64,000 bases of DNA from the NCBI GenBank assembly GCA_963966185.1, contig CAWZYM010000331.1, forward strand, positions 1,926,501 through 1,990,500. Reading direction: 5' to 3'. Both the position numbers and the translations under genes were made by a program. Source of the DNA: Rhabditoides inermis. Taxonomy: Eukaryota > Nematoda > Chromadorea > Rhabditida > Rhabditidae. The number at the start of each line of letters is the position of its first letter. Positions within the stretch are counted from its first letter, which is position 1. Positions 45,746-57,889 of this stretch are shown piece by piece. The notes below the pieces were generated by a model, which was given only the letters and a program-made list of their open reading frames with translations, searched no databases and was not told the origin of the DNA.

Positions 45746-47236
45746 ACACTCCTCTCCTCTCATAGACACAACTCGCACTGCTTGCGATGCACACTCTCCC
45801 ACAATATCAAAAGAGCGCATTGCTGGGTGCAAGTGGATTGCGGTTGATCGCAAGTGGAACTGTGTTTAGAAAAATGCAAAATATGCTGTCATCCGCAGGA
45901 TTCGAACCTGCGCCCTCCGAAGAGGACTGCGACCTGAACGCAGCGCCTTAGACCACTCGGCCAGAATGACACACTCCTCTCCTCTCATAGACACAACTCG
46001 CACTGCTTGCGATGCACACTCTGCCACAATATCAAGAGAGCGCATTGCTAGGTGCCAGTGGATTGCGTTTGATCGCAAGTGGAACTGTGGTTAGAAAAAA
46101 GCAAAATATGCTGTCATCCGCAGGATTCGAACCTGCGCCCTCCGAAGAGGACTGCGACCTGAACGCAGCGCCTTAGACCACTCGGCCAGAATGACACACT
46201 CCTCTCCTCTCATAGACACAACTCGCACTGCTTGCGATGCACACTCTGCCACAATATCAAGAGAGCGCATTGCTGGGTGCGAGTGGATTGCGTTTGATCG
46301 CAAGTGGAACTGTGGTTAGAAAAATGCAAAATATGCTGTCATCCGCAGGATTCGAACCTGCGCCCTCCGAAGAGGACTGCGACCTGAACGCAGCGCCTTA
46401 GACCACTCGGCCAGAATGACACACTCTTCTCCTCTCATAGACACAACTCGCAGTGCTTGCGATGCACACTCTGCCACAATATCAAGAGAGCGCATTGCTA
46501 GGTGCGAGTGGATTGCCTTTGATCGCAAGTGGAACTGTGGTTAGAAAAAAGCAAAATATGCTGTCATCCGCAGGATTCGAACCTGCGCCCTCCGAAGAGG
46601 ACTGCGACCTGAACGCAGCGCCTTAGACCACTCGGCCAGAATGACACACTCCTCTCCTCTCATAGACACAACTCGCACTTCTTGCGATGCACACTCTGCC
46701 ACAATATCAAGAGAGCGCATTGCTAGGTGCCAGTGGATTGCGTTTGATCGCAAGTGGAACTGTGGTTAGAAAAAAGCAAAATATGCTGTCATCCGCAGGA
46801 TTCGAACCTGCGCCCTCCGAAGAGGACTGCGACCTGAACGCAGCGCCTTAGACCACTCGGCCAGAATGACACACTCCTCTCCTCTCATAGACACAACTCG
46901 CACTGCTTGCGATGCACACTCTGCCACAATATCAAGAGAGCGCATTGCTGGGTGCGAGTGGATTGCGTTTGATCGCAAGTGGAACTGTGGTTAGAAAAAT
47001 GCAAAATATGCTGTCATCCGCAGGATTCGAACCTGCGCCCTCCGAAGAGGACTGCGACCTGAACGCAGCGCCTTAGACCACTCGGCCAGAATGACACACT
47101 CCTCTCCTCTCATAGACACAACTCGCAGTGCTTGCGATGCACACTCTGCCACAATATCAAGAGAGCGCATTGCTAGGTGCGAGTGGATTGCCTTTGATCG
47201 CAAGTGGAACTGTGGTTAGAAAAATGCAAAATATGC

Positions 47237-47345
47237 TGTCATCCGCAGGATTCGAACCTGCGTCATCCGAAGAGGACTGCGACCTGAACGCAGCGCCTTA
47301 GACCACTCGGCCACGCAGCGCCTTAGACCACTCGGCCAGAATGAC
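47237..47345 (-). pseudogene. tRNA-Leu(CAG) with duplicated D arm and two A boxes
   Basis: A perfect 25-nt tandem duplication covers positions 8 to 31: A box, D arm and 5' anticodon-stem strand. The gene is 109 nt. Both copies keep TGGCCGAGTGG. The variable arm is also altered (GATG for GAGG, and an extra A). The cloverleaf can only form by looping out one copy, so I class it as a pseudogene. Eight members: 47237, 47936, 51372, 52071, 54832, 55531, 60993 and 61692. Confidence 0.82.
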
Positions 47346-47486
47346 ACACTCCTCTCCTCTCATAGACACAACTCGCACTGCTTGCGATGCACACTCTCCC
47401 ACAATATCAAGAGAGCTCATTGCTGGGTGCGAGTGGATTGCGTTTGATCGCAAGTGGAACTGTGGTTAGAAAAATGCAAAATATGC

Positions 47487-47569
47487 TGTCATCCGCAGGA
47501 TTCGAACCTGCGCCCTCCGAAGAGGACTGCGACCTGAACGCAGCGCTTAGACCACTCGGCCAGAATGAC
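47487..47569 (-). pseudogene. tRNA-Leu(CAG), one-base deletion in the D stem
   Basis: One G of the 3' D-stem strand (GGC) is missing, giving 83 nt. The D stem is cut to two pairs or must shift. A and B boxes are intact. The 5' spacer reads CTTTGCTC for CTCTCCTC. Same in 51622, 55082 and 61243. Confidence 0.78.
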
Positions 47570-47935
47570 ACACTCCTTTGCTCTCATAGACACAACTCGC
47601 ACTGCTTGCGATGCACACTCTCCCACAATATCAAGAGAGCGCATTGCTGGGTGCGAGTGAATTGCGTTTGATCGCAAATGGAACTGTGGTTAGAAAAATG
47701 CAAAATATGCTGTCATCCGCAGGATTCGAACCTGCGCCCTCCGAAGAGGACTGCGACCTGAACGCAGCGCCTTAGACCACTCGGCCAGAATGACACACTC
47801 CTCTCCTCTCATAGACACAACTCGCGCTGCTTGCGATGCACACTCTGCCACAATATCAAGAGAGCGCATTGCTGGGTGCGAGTGGATTGCGTTTGATCGC
47901 AAGTGGAACTGTGGTTAGAAAAATGCAAAATATGC

Positions 47936-48044
47936 TGTCATCCGCAGGATTCGAACCTGCGCCATCCGAAGAGGACTGCGACCTGAACGCAGCGCCTTAG
48001 ACCACTCGGCCACGCAGCGCCTTAGACCACTCGGCCAGAATGAC
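47936..48044 (-). pseudogene. tRNA-Leu(CAG) with duplicated D arm
   Basis: Same 25-nt duplication as 47237. The variable arm has GATG for GAGG only. Confidence 0.82.
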
Positions 48045-50210
48045 ACACTCCTCTCCTCTCATAGACACAACTCGCAGTGCTTGCGATGCACACTCTGCCA
48101 CAATATCAAGAGAGCGCATTGCTAGGTGCGAGTGGATTGCCTTTGATCGCAAGTGGAACTGTGGTTAGAAAAAAGCAAAATATGCTGTCATCCGCAGGAT
48201 TCGAACCTGCGCCCTCCGAAGAGGACTGCGACCTGAACGCAGCGCCTTAGACCACTCGGCCAGAATGACACACTCCTCTCCTCTCATAGACACAACTCGC
48301 ACTGCTTGCGATGCACACTCTCCCACAATATGAAAAGAGCGCATTGCTGGGTGCAAGTGGATTGCGTTTGATCGCAAGTGGAACTGTGTTTAGAAAAATG
48401 CAAAATATGCTGTCATCCGCAGGATTCGAACCTGCGCCCTCCGAAGAGGACTGCGACCTGAACGCAGCGCCTTAGACCACTCGGCCAGAATGACACACTC
48501 CTCTCCTCTCATAGACACAACTCGCACTGCTTGCGATGCACACTCTGCCACAATATCAAGAGAGCGCATTGCTAGGTGCCAGTGGATTGCGTTTGATCGC
48601 AAGTGGAACTGTGGTTAGAAAAAAGCAAAATATGCTGTCATCCGCAGGATTCGAACCTGCGCCCTCCGAAGAGGACTGCGACCTGAACGCAGCGCCTTAG
48701 ACCACTCGGCCAGAATGACACACTCCTCTCCTCTCATAGACACAACTCGCACTGCTTGCGATGCACACTCTGCCACAATATCAAGAGAGCGCATTGCTGG
48801 GTGCGAGTGGACTGCGTTTGATCGCAAGTGGAACTGTGGTTAGAAAAATGCAAAATATGCTGTCATCCGCAGGATTCGAACCTGCGCCCTCCGAAGAGGA
48901 CTGCGACCTGAACGCAGCGCCTTAGACCACTCGGCCAGAATGACACACTCCTCTCCTCTCATAGACACAACTCGCAGTGCTTGCGATGCACACTCTCCCA
49001 CAATATCAAGAGAGCGCATTGCTAGGTGCCAGTGGATTGCGTTTTATCGCAAGTGGAACTGTGGTTAAAAAAATGCAAAATATGCTGTCATCCGCAGGAT
49101 TCGAACCTGCGCCCTCCGAAGAGGACTGCGACCTGAACGCAGCGCCTTAGACCACTCGGCCAGAATGACACACTCCTCTCTTCTAATAGACACAACTCGC
49201 ACTGCTTGCGATGCACACTCTGCCACAATATCAAGAGAGCGCATTGCTGGGTGCGAGTGGATTGCGTTTGATCGCACGTGGAACTGTGGTTAGAAAAATG
49301 CAAAATATGCTGTCATCCGCAGGATTCGAACCTGCGCCCTCCGAAGAGGACTGCGACCTGAACGCAGCGCCTTAGACCACTCGGCCAGAATGACACACTC
49401 CTCTCCTCTCATAGACACAACTCGCACTGCTTGCGATGCACACTCTCCCACAATATGAAAAGAGCGCATTGCTGGGTGCAAGTGGATTGCGTTTGATCGC
49501 AAGTGGAACTGTGTTTAGAAAAATGCAAAATATGCTGTCATCCGCAGGATTCGAACCTGCGCCCTCCGAAGAGGACTGCGACCTGAACGCAGCGCCTTAG
49601 ACCACTCGGCCAGAATGACACACTCCTCTCCTCTCATAGACACAACTCGCACTGTTTGCGATGCACACTCTGCCACAATATCAAGAGAGCGCATTGCTAG
49701 GTGCCAGTGGATTGCGTTTGATCGCAAGTGGAACTGTGGTTAGAAAAAAGCAAAATATGCTGTCATCCGCAGGATTCGAACCTGCGCCCTCCGAAGAGGA
49801 CTGCGACCTGAACGCAGCGCCTTAGACCACTCGGCCAGAATGACACACTCCTCTCCTCTCATAGACACAACTCGCACTGCTTGCGATGCACACTCTGCCA
49901 CAATATCAAGAGAGCGCATTGCTGGGTGCGAGTGGACTGCGTTTGATCGCAAGTGGAACTGTGGTTAGAAAAATGCAAAATATGCTGTCATCCGCAGGAT
50001 TCGAACCTGCGCCCTCCGAAGAGGACTGCGACCTGAACGCAGCGCCTTAGACCACTCGGCCAGAATGACACACTCCTCTCCTCTCATAGACACAACTCGC
50101 ACTGCTTGCGATGCACACTCTGCCACAATATCAAGAGAGCGCATTGCTAGGTGCCAGTGGATTGCGTTTGATCGCAAGTGGAACTGTGGTTAGAAAAAAG
50201 CAAAATATGC

Positions 50211-50294
50211 TGTCATCCGCAGGATTCGAACCTGCGCCCTCCGAAGAGGACGGCGACCTGAACGCAGCGCCTTAGACCACTCGGCCAGAATGAC
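50211..50294 (-). tRNA. tRNA-Leu(CAG), A42C
   Basis: A42C class, change at 50252; 3460 bp before 53671. Confidence 0.8.
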
Positions 50295-51146
50295 ACACTC
50301 CTCTCTTCTAATAGACACAACTCGCACTGCTTGCGATGCACACTCTGCCACAATATCAAGAGAGCGCATTGCTGGGTGCGAGTGGATTGCGTTTGATCGC
50401 AAGTGGAACTGTGGTTAGAAAAATGCAAAAAATGCTGTCATCCGCAGGATTCGAACCTGCGCCCTCCGAAGAGGACTGCGACCTGAACGCAGCGCCTTAG
50501 ACCACTCGGCCAGAATGACACACTCCTCTCCTCTCATAGACACAACTCGCAGTGCTTGCGATGCACACTCTGCCACAATATGAAGAGAGCGCATTGCTAG
50601 GTGCGAGTGGATTGCCTTTGATCGCAAGTGGAACTGTGGTTAGAAAAAAGCAAAATATGCTGTCATCCGCAGGATTCGAACCTGCGCCCTCCGAAGAGGA
50701 CTGCGACCTGAACGCAGCGCCTTAGACCACTCGGCCAGAATGACACACTCCTCTCCTCTCATAGACACAACTCGCACTGCTTGCGATGCACACTCTGCCA
50801 CAATATCAAGAGAGCGCATTGCTAGGTGCCAGTGGATTGCGTTTGATCGCAAGTGGAACTGTGGTTAGAAAAAAGCAAAATATGCTGTCATCCGCAGGAT
50901 TCGAACCTGCGCCCTCCGAAGAGGACTGCGACCTGAACGCAGCGCCTTAGACCACTCGGCCAGAATGACACACTCCTCTCTTCTAATAGACACAACTCGC
51001 ACTGCTTGCGATGCACACTCTGCCACCACAACTCGCACTGCTTGCGATGCACACTCTGCCACAATATCAAGAGAGCGCATTGCTGGGTGCGAGTGGATTG
51101 CGTTTGATCGCACGTGGAACTGTGGTTAGAAAAATGCAAAATATGC

Positions 51147-51230
51147 TGTCATCCGCAGGATTCGAACCTGCGCCCTCCGAAGAGGACTGCGACCTGAACG
51201 CAGCGCTTTAGACCACTCGGCCAGAATGAC
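51147..51230 (-). tRNA. tRNA-Leu(CAG), G23A
   Basis: G23A class with the 36-bp spacer duplication. Confidence 0.8.
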
Positions 51231-51371
51231 ACACTCCTCTCCTCTCATAGACACAACTCGCACTGCTTGCGATGCACACTCTCCCACAATATCAAAAGAG
51301 CGCATTGCTGGGTGCAAGTGGATTGCGGTTGATCGCAAGTGGAACTGTGTTTAGAAAAATGCAAAATATGC

Positions 51372-51480
51372 TGTCATCCGCAGGATTCGAACCTGCGCCA
51401 TCCGAAGAGGACTGCGACCTGAACGCAGCGCCTTAGACCACTCGGCCACGCAGCGCCTTAGACCACTCGGCCAGAATGAC
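51372..51480 (-). pseudogene. tRNA-Leu(CAG) with duplicated D arm
   Basis: Duplicated-D-arm class; first gene of the second quartet. Confidence 0.82.
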
Positions 51481-51621
51481 ACACTCCTCTCCTCTCATAG
51501 ACACAACTCGCACTGCTTGCGATGCACACTCTCCCACAATATCAAGAGAGCTCATTGCTGGGTGCGAGTGGATTGCGTTTGATCGCAAGTGGAACTGTGG
51601 TTAGAAAAATGCAAAATATGC

Positions 51622-51704
51622 TGTCATCCGCAGGATTCGAACCTGCGCCCTCCGAAGAGGACTGCGACCTGAACGCAGCGCTTAGACCACTCGGCCAGAA
51701 TGAC
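51622..51704 (-). pseudogene. tRNA-Leu(CAG), one-base D-stem deletion
   Basis: Counterpart of 47487 in the second quartet. Confidence 0.78.
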
Positions 51705-52070
51705 ACACTCCTTTGCTCTCATAGACACAACTCGCACTGCTTGCGATGCACACTCTCCCACAATATCAAGAGAGCGCATTGCTGGGTGCGAGTGAATTGC
51801 GTTTGATCGCAAATGGAACTGTGGTTAGAAAAATGCAAAATATGCTGTCATCCGCAGGATTCGAACCTGCGCCCTCCGAAGAGGACTGCGACCTGAACGC
51901 AGCGCCTTAGACCACTCGGCCAGAATGACACACTCCTCTCCTCTCATAGACACAACTCGCGCTGCTTGCGATGCACACTCTGCCACAATATCAAGAGAGC
52001 GCATTGCTGGGTGCGAGTGGATTGCGTTTGATCGCAAGTGGAACTGTGGTTAGAAAAATGCAAAATATGC

Positions 52071-52179
52071 TGTCATCCGCAGGATTCGAACCTGCGCCAT
52101 CCGAAGAGGACTGCGACCTGAACGCAGCGCCTTAGACCACTCGGCCACGCAGCGCCTTAGACCACTCGGCCAGAATGAC
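52071..52179 (-). pseudogene. tRNA-Leu(CAG) with duplicated D arm
   Basis: Duplicated-D-arm class; last gene of the second quartet. The spacer on its 5' side is that of a unit three places further on in the other copies, marking a 675-bp deletion. Confidence 0.82.
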
Positions 52180-53670
52180 ACACTCCTCTCCTCTCATAGA
52201 CACAACTCGCACTGCTTGCGATGCACACTCTGCCACAATATCAAGAGAGCGCATTGCTGGGTGCGAGTGGACTGCGTTTGATCGCAAGTGGAACTGTGGT
52301 TAGAAAAATGCAAAATATGCTGTCATCCGCAGGATTCGAACCTGCGCCCTCCGAAGAGGACTGCGACCTGAACGCAGCGCCTTAGACCACTCGGCCAGAA
52401 TGACACACTCCTCTCCTCTCATAGACACAACTCGCAGTGCTTGCGATGCACACTCTCCCACAATATCAAGAGAGCGCATTGCTAGGTGCCAGTGGATTGC
52501 GTTTTATCGCAAGTGGAACTGTGGTTAAAAAAATGCAAAATATGCTGTCATCCGCAGGATTCGAACCTGCGCCCTCCGAAGAGGACTGCGACCTGAACGC
52601 AGCGCCTTAGACCACTCGGCCAGAATGACACACTCCTCTCTTCTAATAGACACAACTCGCACTGCTTGCGATGCACACTCTGCCACAATATCAAGAGAGC
52701 GCATTGCTGGGTGCGAGTGGATTGCGTTTGATCGCACGTGGAACTGTGGTTAGAAAAATGCAAAATATGCTGTCATCCGCAGGATTCGAACCTGCGCCCT
52801 CCGAAGAGGACTGCGACCTGAACGCAGCGCCTTAGACCACTCGGCCAGAATGACACACTCCTCTCCTCTCATAGACACAACTCGCACTGCTTGCGATGCA
52901 CACTCTCCCACAATATGAAAAGAGCGCATTGCTGGGTGCAAGTGGATTGCGTTTGATCGCAAGTGGAACTGTGTTTAGAAAAATGCAAAATATGCTGTCA
53001 TCCGCAGGATTCGAACCTGCGCCCTCCGAAGAGGACTGCGACCTGAACGCAGCGCCTTAGACCACTCGGCCAGAATGACACACTCCTCTCCTCTCATAGA
53101 CACAACTCGCACTGCTTGCGATGCACACTCTGCCACAATATCAAGAGAGCGCATTGCTAGGTGCCAGTGGATTGCGTTTGATCGCAAGTGGAACTGTGGT
53201 TAGAAAAAAGCAAAATATGCTGTCATCCGCAGGATTCGAACCTGCGCCCTCCGAAGAGGACTGCGACCTGAACGCAGCGCCTTAGACCACTCGGCCAGAA
53301 TGACACACTCCTCTCCTCTCATAGACACAACTCGCACTGCTTGCGATGCACACTCTGCCACAATATCAAGAGAGCGCATTGCTGGGTGCGAGTGGACTGC
53401 GTTTGATCGCAAGTGGAACTGTGGTTAGAAAAATGCAAAATATGCTGTCATCCGCAGGATTCGAACCTGCGCCCTCCGAAGAGGACTGCGACCTGAACGC
53501 AGCGCCTTAGACCACTCGGCCAGAATGACACACTCCTCTCCTCTCATAGACACAACTCGCACTGCTTGCGATGCACACTCTGCCACAATATCAAGAGAGC
53601 GCATTGCTAGGTGCCAGTGGATTGCGTTTGATCGCAAGTGGAACTGTGGTTAGAAAAAAGCAAAATATGC

Positions 53671-53754
53671 TGTCATCCGCAGGATTCGAACCTGCGCCCT
53701 CCGAAGAGGACGGCGACCTGAACGCAGCGCCTTAGACCACTCGGCCAGAATGAC
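53671..53754 (-). tRNA. tRNA-Leu(CAG), A42C
   Basis: A42C class, change at 53712. Confidence 0.8.
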
Positions 53755-54606
53755 ACACTCCTCTCTTCTAATAGACACAACTCGCACTGCTTGCGATGCA
53801 CACTCTGCCACAATATCAAGAGAGCGCATTGCTGGGTGCGAGTGGATTGCGTTTGATCGCAAGTGGAACTGTGGTTAGAAAAATGCAAAAAATGCTGTCA
53901 TCCGCAGGATTCGAACCTGCGCCCTCCGAAGAGGACTGCGACCTGAACGCAGCGCCTTAGACCACTCGGCCAGAATGACACACTCCTCTCCTCTCATAGA
54001 CACAACTCGCAGTGCTTGCGATGCACACTCTGCCACAATATGAAGAGAGCGCATTGCTAGGTGCGAGTGGATTGCCTTTGATCGCAAGTGGAACTGTGGT
54101 TAGAAAAAAGCAAAATATGCTGTCATCCGCAGGATTCGAACCTGCGCCCTCCGAAGAGGACTGCGACCTGAACGCAGCGCCTTAGACCACTCGGCCAGAA
54201 TGACACACTCCTCTCCTCTCATAGACACAACTCGCACTGCTTGCGATGCACACTCTGCCACAATATCAAGAGAGCGCATTGCTAGGTGCCAGTGGATTGC
54301 GTTTGATCGCAAGTGGAACTGTGGTTAGAAAAAAGCAAAATATGCTGTCATCCGCAGGATTCGAACCTGCGCCCTCCGAAGAGGACTGCGACCTGAACGC
54401 AGCGCCTTAGACCACTCGGCCAGAATGACACACTCCTCTCTTCTAATAGACACAACTCGCACTGCTTGCGATGCACACTCTGCCACCACAACTCGCACTG
54501 CTTGCGATGCACACTCTGCCACAATATCAAGAGAGCGCATTGCTGGGTGCGAGTGGATTGCGTTTGATCGCACGTGGAACTGTGGTTAGAAAAATGCAAA
54601 ATATGC

Positions 54607-54690
54607 TGTCATCCGCAGGATTCGAACCTGCGCCCTCCGAAGAGGACTGCGACCTGAACGCAGCGCTTTAGACCACTCGGCCAGAATGAC
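54607..54690 (-). tRNA. tRNA-Leu(CAG), G23A
   Basis: G23A class with the 36-bp spacer duplication. Confidence 0.8.
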
Positions 54691-54831
54691 ACACTCCTCT
54701 CCTCTCATAGACACAACTCGCACTGCTTGCGATGCACACTCTCCCACAATATCAAAAGAGCGCATTGCTGGGTGCAAGTGGATTGCGGTTGATCGCAAGT
54801 GGAACTGTGTTTAGAAAAATGCAAAATATGC

Positions 54832-54940
54832 TGTCATCCGCAGGATTCGAACCTGCGCCATCCGAAGAGGACTGCGACCTGAACGCAGCGCCTTAGACCA
54901 CTCGGCCACGCAGCGCCTTAGACCACTCGGCCAGAATGAC
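54832..54940 (-). pseudogene. tRNA-Leu(CAG) with duplicated D arm
   Basis: Duplicated-D-arm class; first gene of the third quartet. Confidence 0.82.
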
Positions 54941-55081
54941 ACACTCCTCTCCTCTCATAGACACAACTCGCACTGCTTGCGATGCACACTCTCCCACAAT
55001 ATCAAGAGAGCTCATTGCTGGGTGCGAGTGGATTGCGTTTGATCGCAAGTGGAACTGTGGTTAGAAAAATGCAAAATATGC

Positions 55082-55164
55082 TGTCATCCGCAGGATTCGA
55101 ACCTGCGCCCTCCGAAGAGGACTGCGACCTGAACGCAGCGCTTAGACCACTCGGCCAGAATGAC
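55082..55164 (-). pseudogene. tRNA-Leu(CAG), one-base D-stem deletion
   Basis: Counterpart of 47487 in the third quartet. Confidence 0.78.
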
Positions 55165-55530
55165 ACACTCCTTTGCTCTCATAGACACAACTCGCACTGC
55201 TTGCGATGCACACTCTCCCACAATATCAAGAGAGCGCATTGCTGGGTGCGAGTGAATTGCGTTTGATCGCAAATGGAACTGTGGTTAGAAAAATGCAAAA
55301 TATGCTGTCATCCGCAGGATTCGAACCTGCGCCCTCCGAAGAGGACTGCGACCTGAACGCAGCGCCTTAGACCACTCGGCCAGAATGACACACTCCTCTC
55401 CTCTCATAGACACAACTCGCGCTGCTTGCGATGCACACTCTGCCACAATATCAAGAGAGCGCATTGCTGGGTGCGAGTGGATTGCGTTTGATCGCAAGTG
55501 GAACTGTGGTTAGAAAAATGCAAAATATGC

Positions 55531-55639
55531 TGTCATCCGCAGGATTCGAACCTGCGCCATCCGAAGAGGACTGCGACCTGAACGCAGCGCCTTAGACCAC
55601 TCGGCCACGCAGCGCCTTAGACCACTCGGCCAGAATGAC
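55531..55639 (-). pseudogene. tRNA-Leu(CAG) with duplicated D arm
   Basis: Duplicated-D-arm class; last gene of the third quartet. Confidence 0.82.
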
Positions 55640-57805
55640 ACACTCCTCTCCTCTCATAGACACAACTCGCAGTGCTTGCGATGCACACTCTGCCACAATA
55701 TCAAGAGAGCGCATTGCTAGGTGCGAGTGGATTGCCTTTGATCGCAAGTGGAACTGTGGTTAGAAAAAAGCAAAATATGCTGTCATCCGCAGGATTCGAA
55801 CCTGCGCCCTCCGAAGAGGACTGCGACCTGAACGCAGCGCCTTAGACCACTCGGCCAGAATGACACACTCCTCTCCTCTCATAGACACAACTCGCACTGC
55901 TTGCGATGCACACTCTCCCACAATATGAAAAGAGCGCATTGCTGGGTGCAAGTGGATTGCGTTTGATCGCAAGTGGAACTGTGTTTAGAAAAATGCAAAA
56001 TATGCTGTCATCCGCAGGATTCGAACCTGCGCCCTCCGAAGAGGACTGCGACCTGAACGCAGCGCCTTAGACCACTCGGCCAGAATGACACACTCCTCTC
56101 CTCTCATAGACACAACTCGCACTGCTTGCGATGCACACTCTGCCACAATATCAAGAGAGCGCATTGCTAGGTGCCAGTGGATTGCGTTTGATCGCAAGTG
56201 GAACTGTGGTTAGAAAAAAGCAAAATATGCTGTCATCCGCAGGATTCGAACCTGCGCCCTCCGAAGAGGACTGCGACCTGAACGCAGCGCCTTAGACCAC
56301 TCGGCCAGAATGACACACTCCTCTCCTCTCATAGACACAACTCGCACTGCTTGCGATGCACACTCTGCCACAATATCAAGAGAGCGCATTGCTGGGTGCG
56401 AGTGGACTGCGTTTGATCGCAAGTGGAACTGTGGTTAGAAAAATGCAAAATATGCTGTCATCCGCAGGATTCGAACCTGCGCCCTCCGAAGAGGACTGCG
56501 ACCTGAACGCAGCGCCTTAGACCACTCGGCCAGAATGACACACTCCTCTCCTCTCATAGACACAACTCGCAGTGCTTGCGATGCACACTCTCCCACAATA
56601 TCAAGAGAGCGCATTGCTAGGTGCCAGTGGATTGCGTTTTATCGCAAGTGGAACTGTGGTTAAAAAAATGCAAAATATGCTGTCATCCGCAGGATTCGAA
56701 CCTGCGCCCTCCGAAGAGGACTGCGACCTGAACGCAGCGCCTTAGACCACTCGGCCAGAATGACACACTCCTCTCTTCTAATAGACACAACTCGCACTGC
56801 TTGCGATGCACACTCTGCCACAATATCAAGAGAGCGCATTGCTGGGTGCGAGTGGATTGCGTTTGATCGCACGTGGAACTGTGGTTAGAAAAATGCAAAA
56901 TATGCTGTCATCCGCAGGATTCGAACCTGCGCCCTCCGAAGAGGACTGCGACCTGAACGCAGCGCCTTAGACCACTCGGCCAGAATGACACACTCCTCTC
57001 CTCTCATAGACACAACTCGCACTGCTTGCGATGCACACTCTCCCACAATATGAAAAGAGCGCATTGCTGGGTGCAAGTGGATTGCGTTTGATCGCAAGTG
57101 GAACTGTGTTTAGAAAAATGCAAAATATGCTGTCATCCGCAGGATTCGAACCTGCGCCCTCCGAAGAGGACTGCGACCTGAACGCAGCGCCTTAGACCAC
57201 TCGGCCAGAATGACACACTCCTCTCCTCTCATAGACACAACTCGCACTGCTTGCGATGCACACTCTGCCACAATATCAAGAGAGCGCATTGCTAGGTGCC
57301 AGTGGATTGCGTTTGATCGCAAGTGGAACTGTGGTTAGAAAAAAGCAAAATATGCTGTCATCCGCAGGATTCGAACCTGCGCCCTCCGAAGAGGACTGCG
57401 ACCTGAACGCAGCGCCTTAGACCACTCGGCCAGAATGACACACTCCTCTCCTCTCATAGACACAACTCGCACTGCTTGCGATGCACACTCTGCCACAATA
57501 TCAAGAGAGCGCATTGCTGGGTGCGAGTGGACTGCGTTTGATCGCAAGTGGAACTGTGGTTAGAAAAATGCAAAATATGCTGTCATCCGCAGGATTCGAA
57601 CCTGCGCCCTCCGAAGAGGACTGCGACCTGAACGCAGCGCCTTAGACCACTCGGCCAGAATGACACACTCCTCTCCTCTCATAGACACAACTCGCACTGC
57701 TTGCGATGCACACTCTGCCACAATATCAAGAGAGCGCATTGCTAGGTGCCAGTGGATTGCGTTTGATCGCAAGTGGAACTGTGGTTAGAAAAAAGCAAAA
57801 TATGC

Positions 57806-57889
57806 TGTCATCCGCAGGATTCGAACCTGCGCCCTCCGAAGAGGACGGCGACCTGAACGCAGCGCCTTAGACCACTCGGCCAGAATGAC
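57806..57889 (-). tRNA. tRNA-Leu(CAG), A42C, in a recombinant unit
   Basis: A42C class by its gene (57847), but the spacer on its 5' side belongs to another unit type: CTCATAG, AATATGAAAAG and GTGTTTAG, as beside 55781 and 56906. The switch falls between about 57848 and 57900 and marks the junction of a 2025-bp duplication. Confidence 0.82.

Larger units (their letters stand above)
40001..47095 (-). tRNA. tRNA-Leu(CAG) consensus genes, block E (29 genes)
   Basis: Consensus 84-nt genes start at 40001, 40226, 40451, 40676, 40901, 41126, 41351, 41576, 41801, 42251, 42476, 42701, 42926, 43151, 43376, 43601, 43826, 44051, 44276, 44501, 44951, 45176, 45401, 45887, 46112, 46337, 46562, 46787 and 47012. 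This is the most uniform stretch, with only three variant genes (42025, 44726, 45662). The genes at 41576 and 44501 have a shortened proximal terminator (GCAAATTATG on the plus strand). The spacer between 45401 and 45662 contains a 36-bp duplication. Confidence 0.92.
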
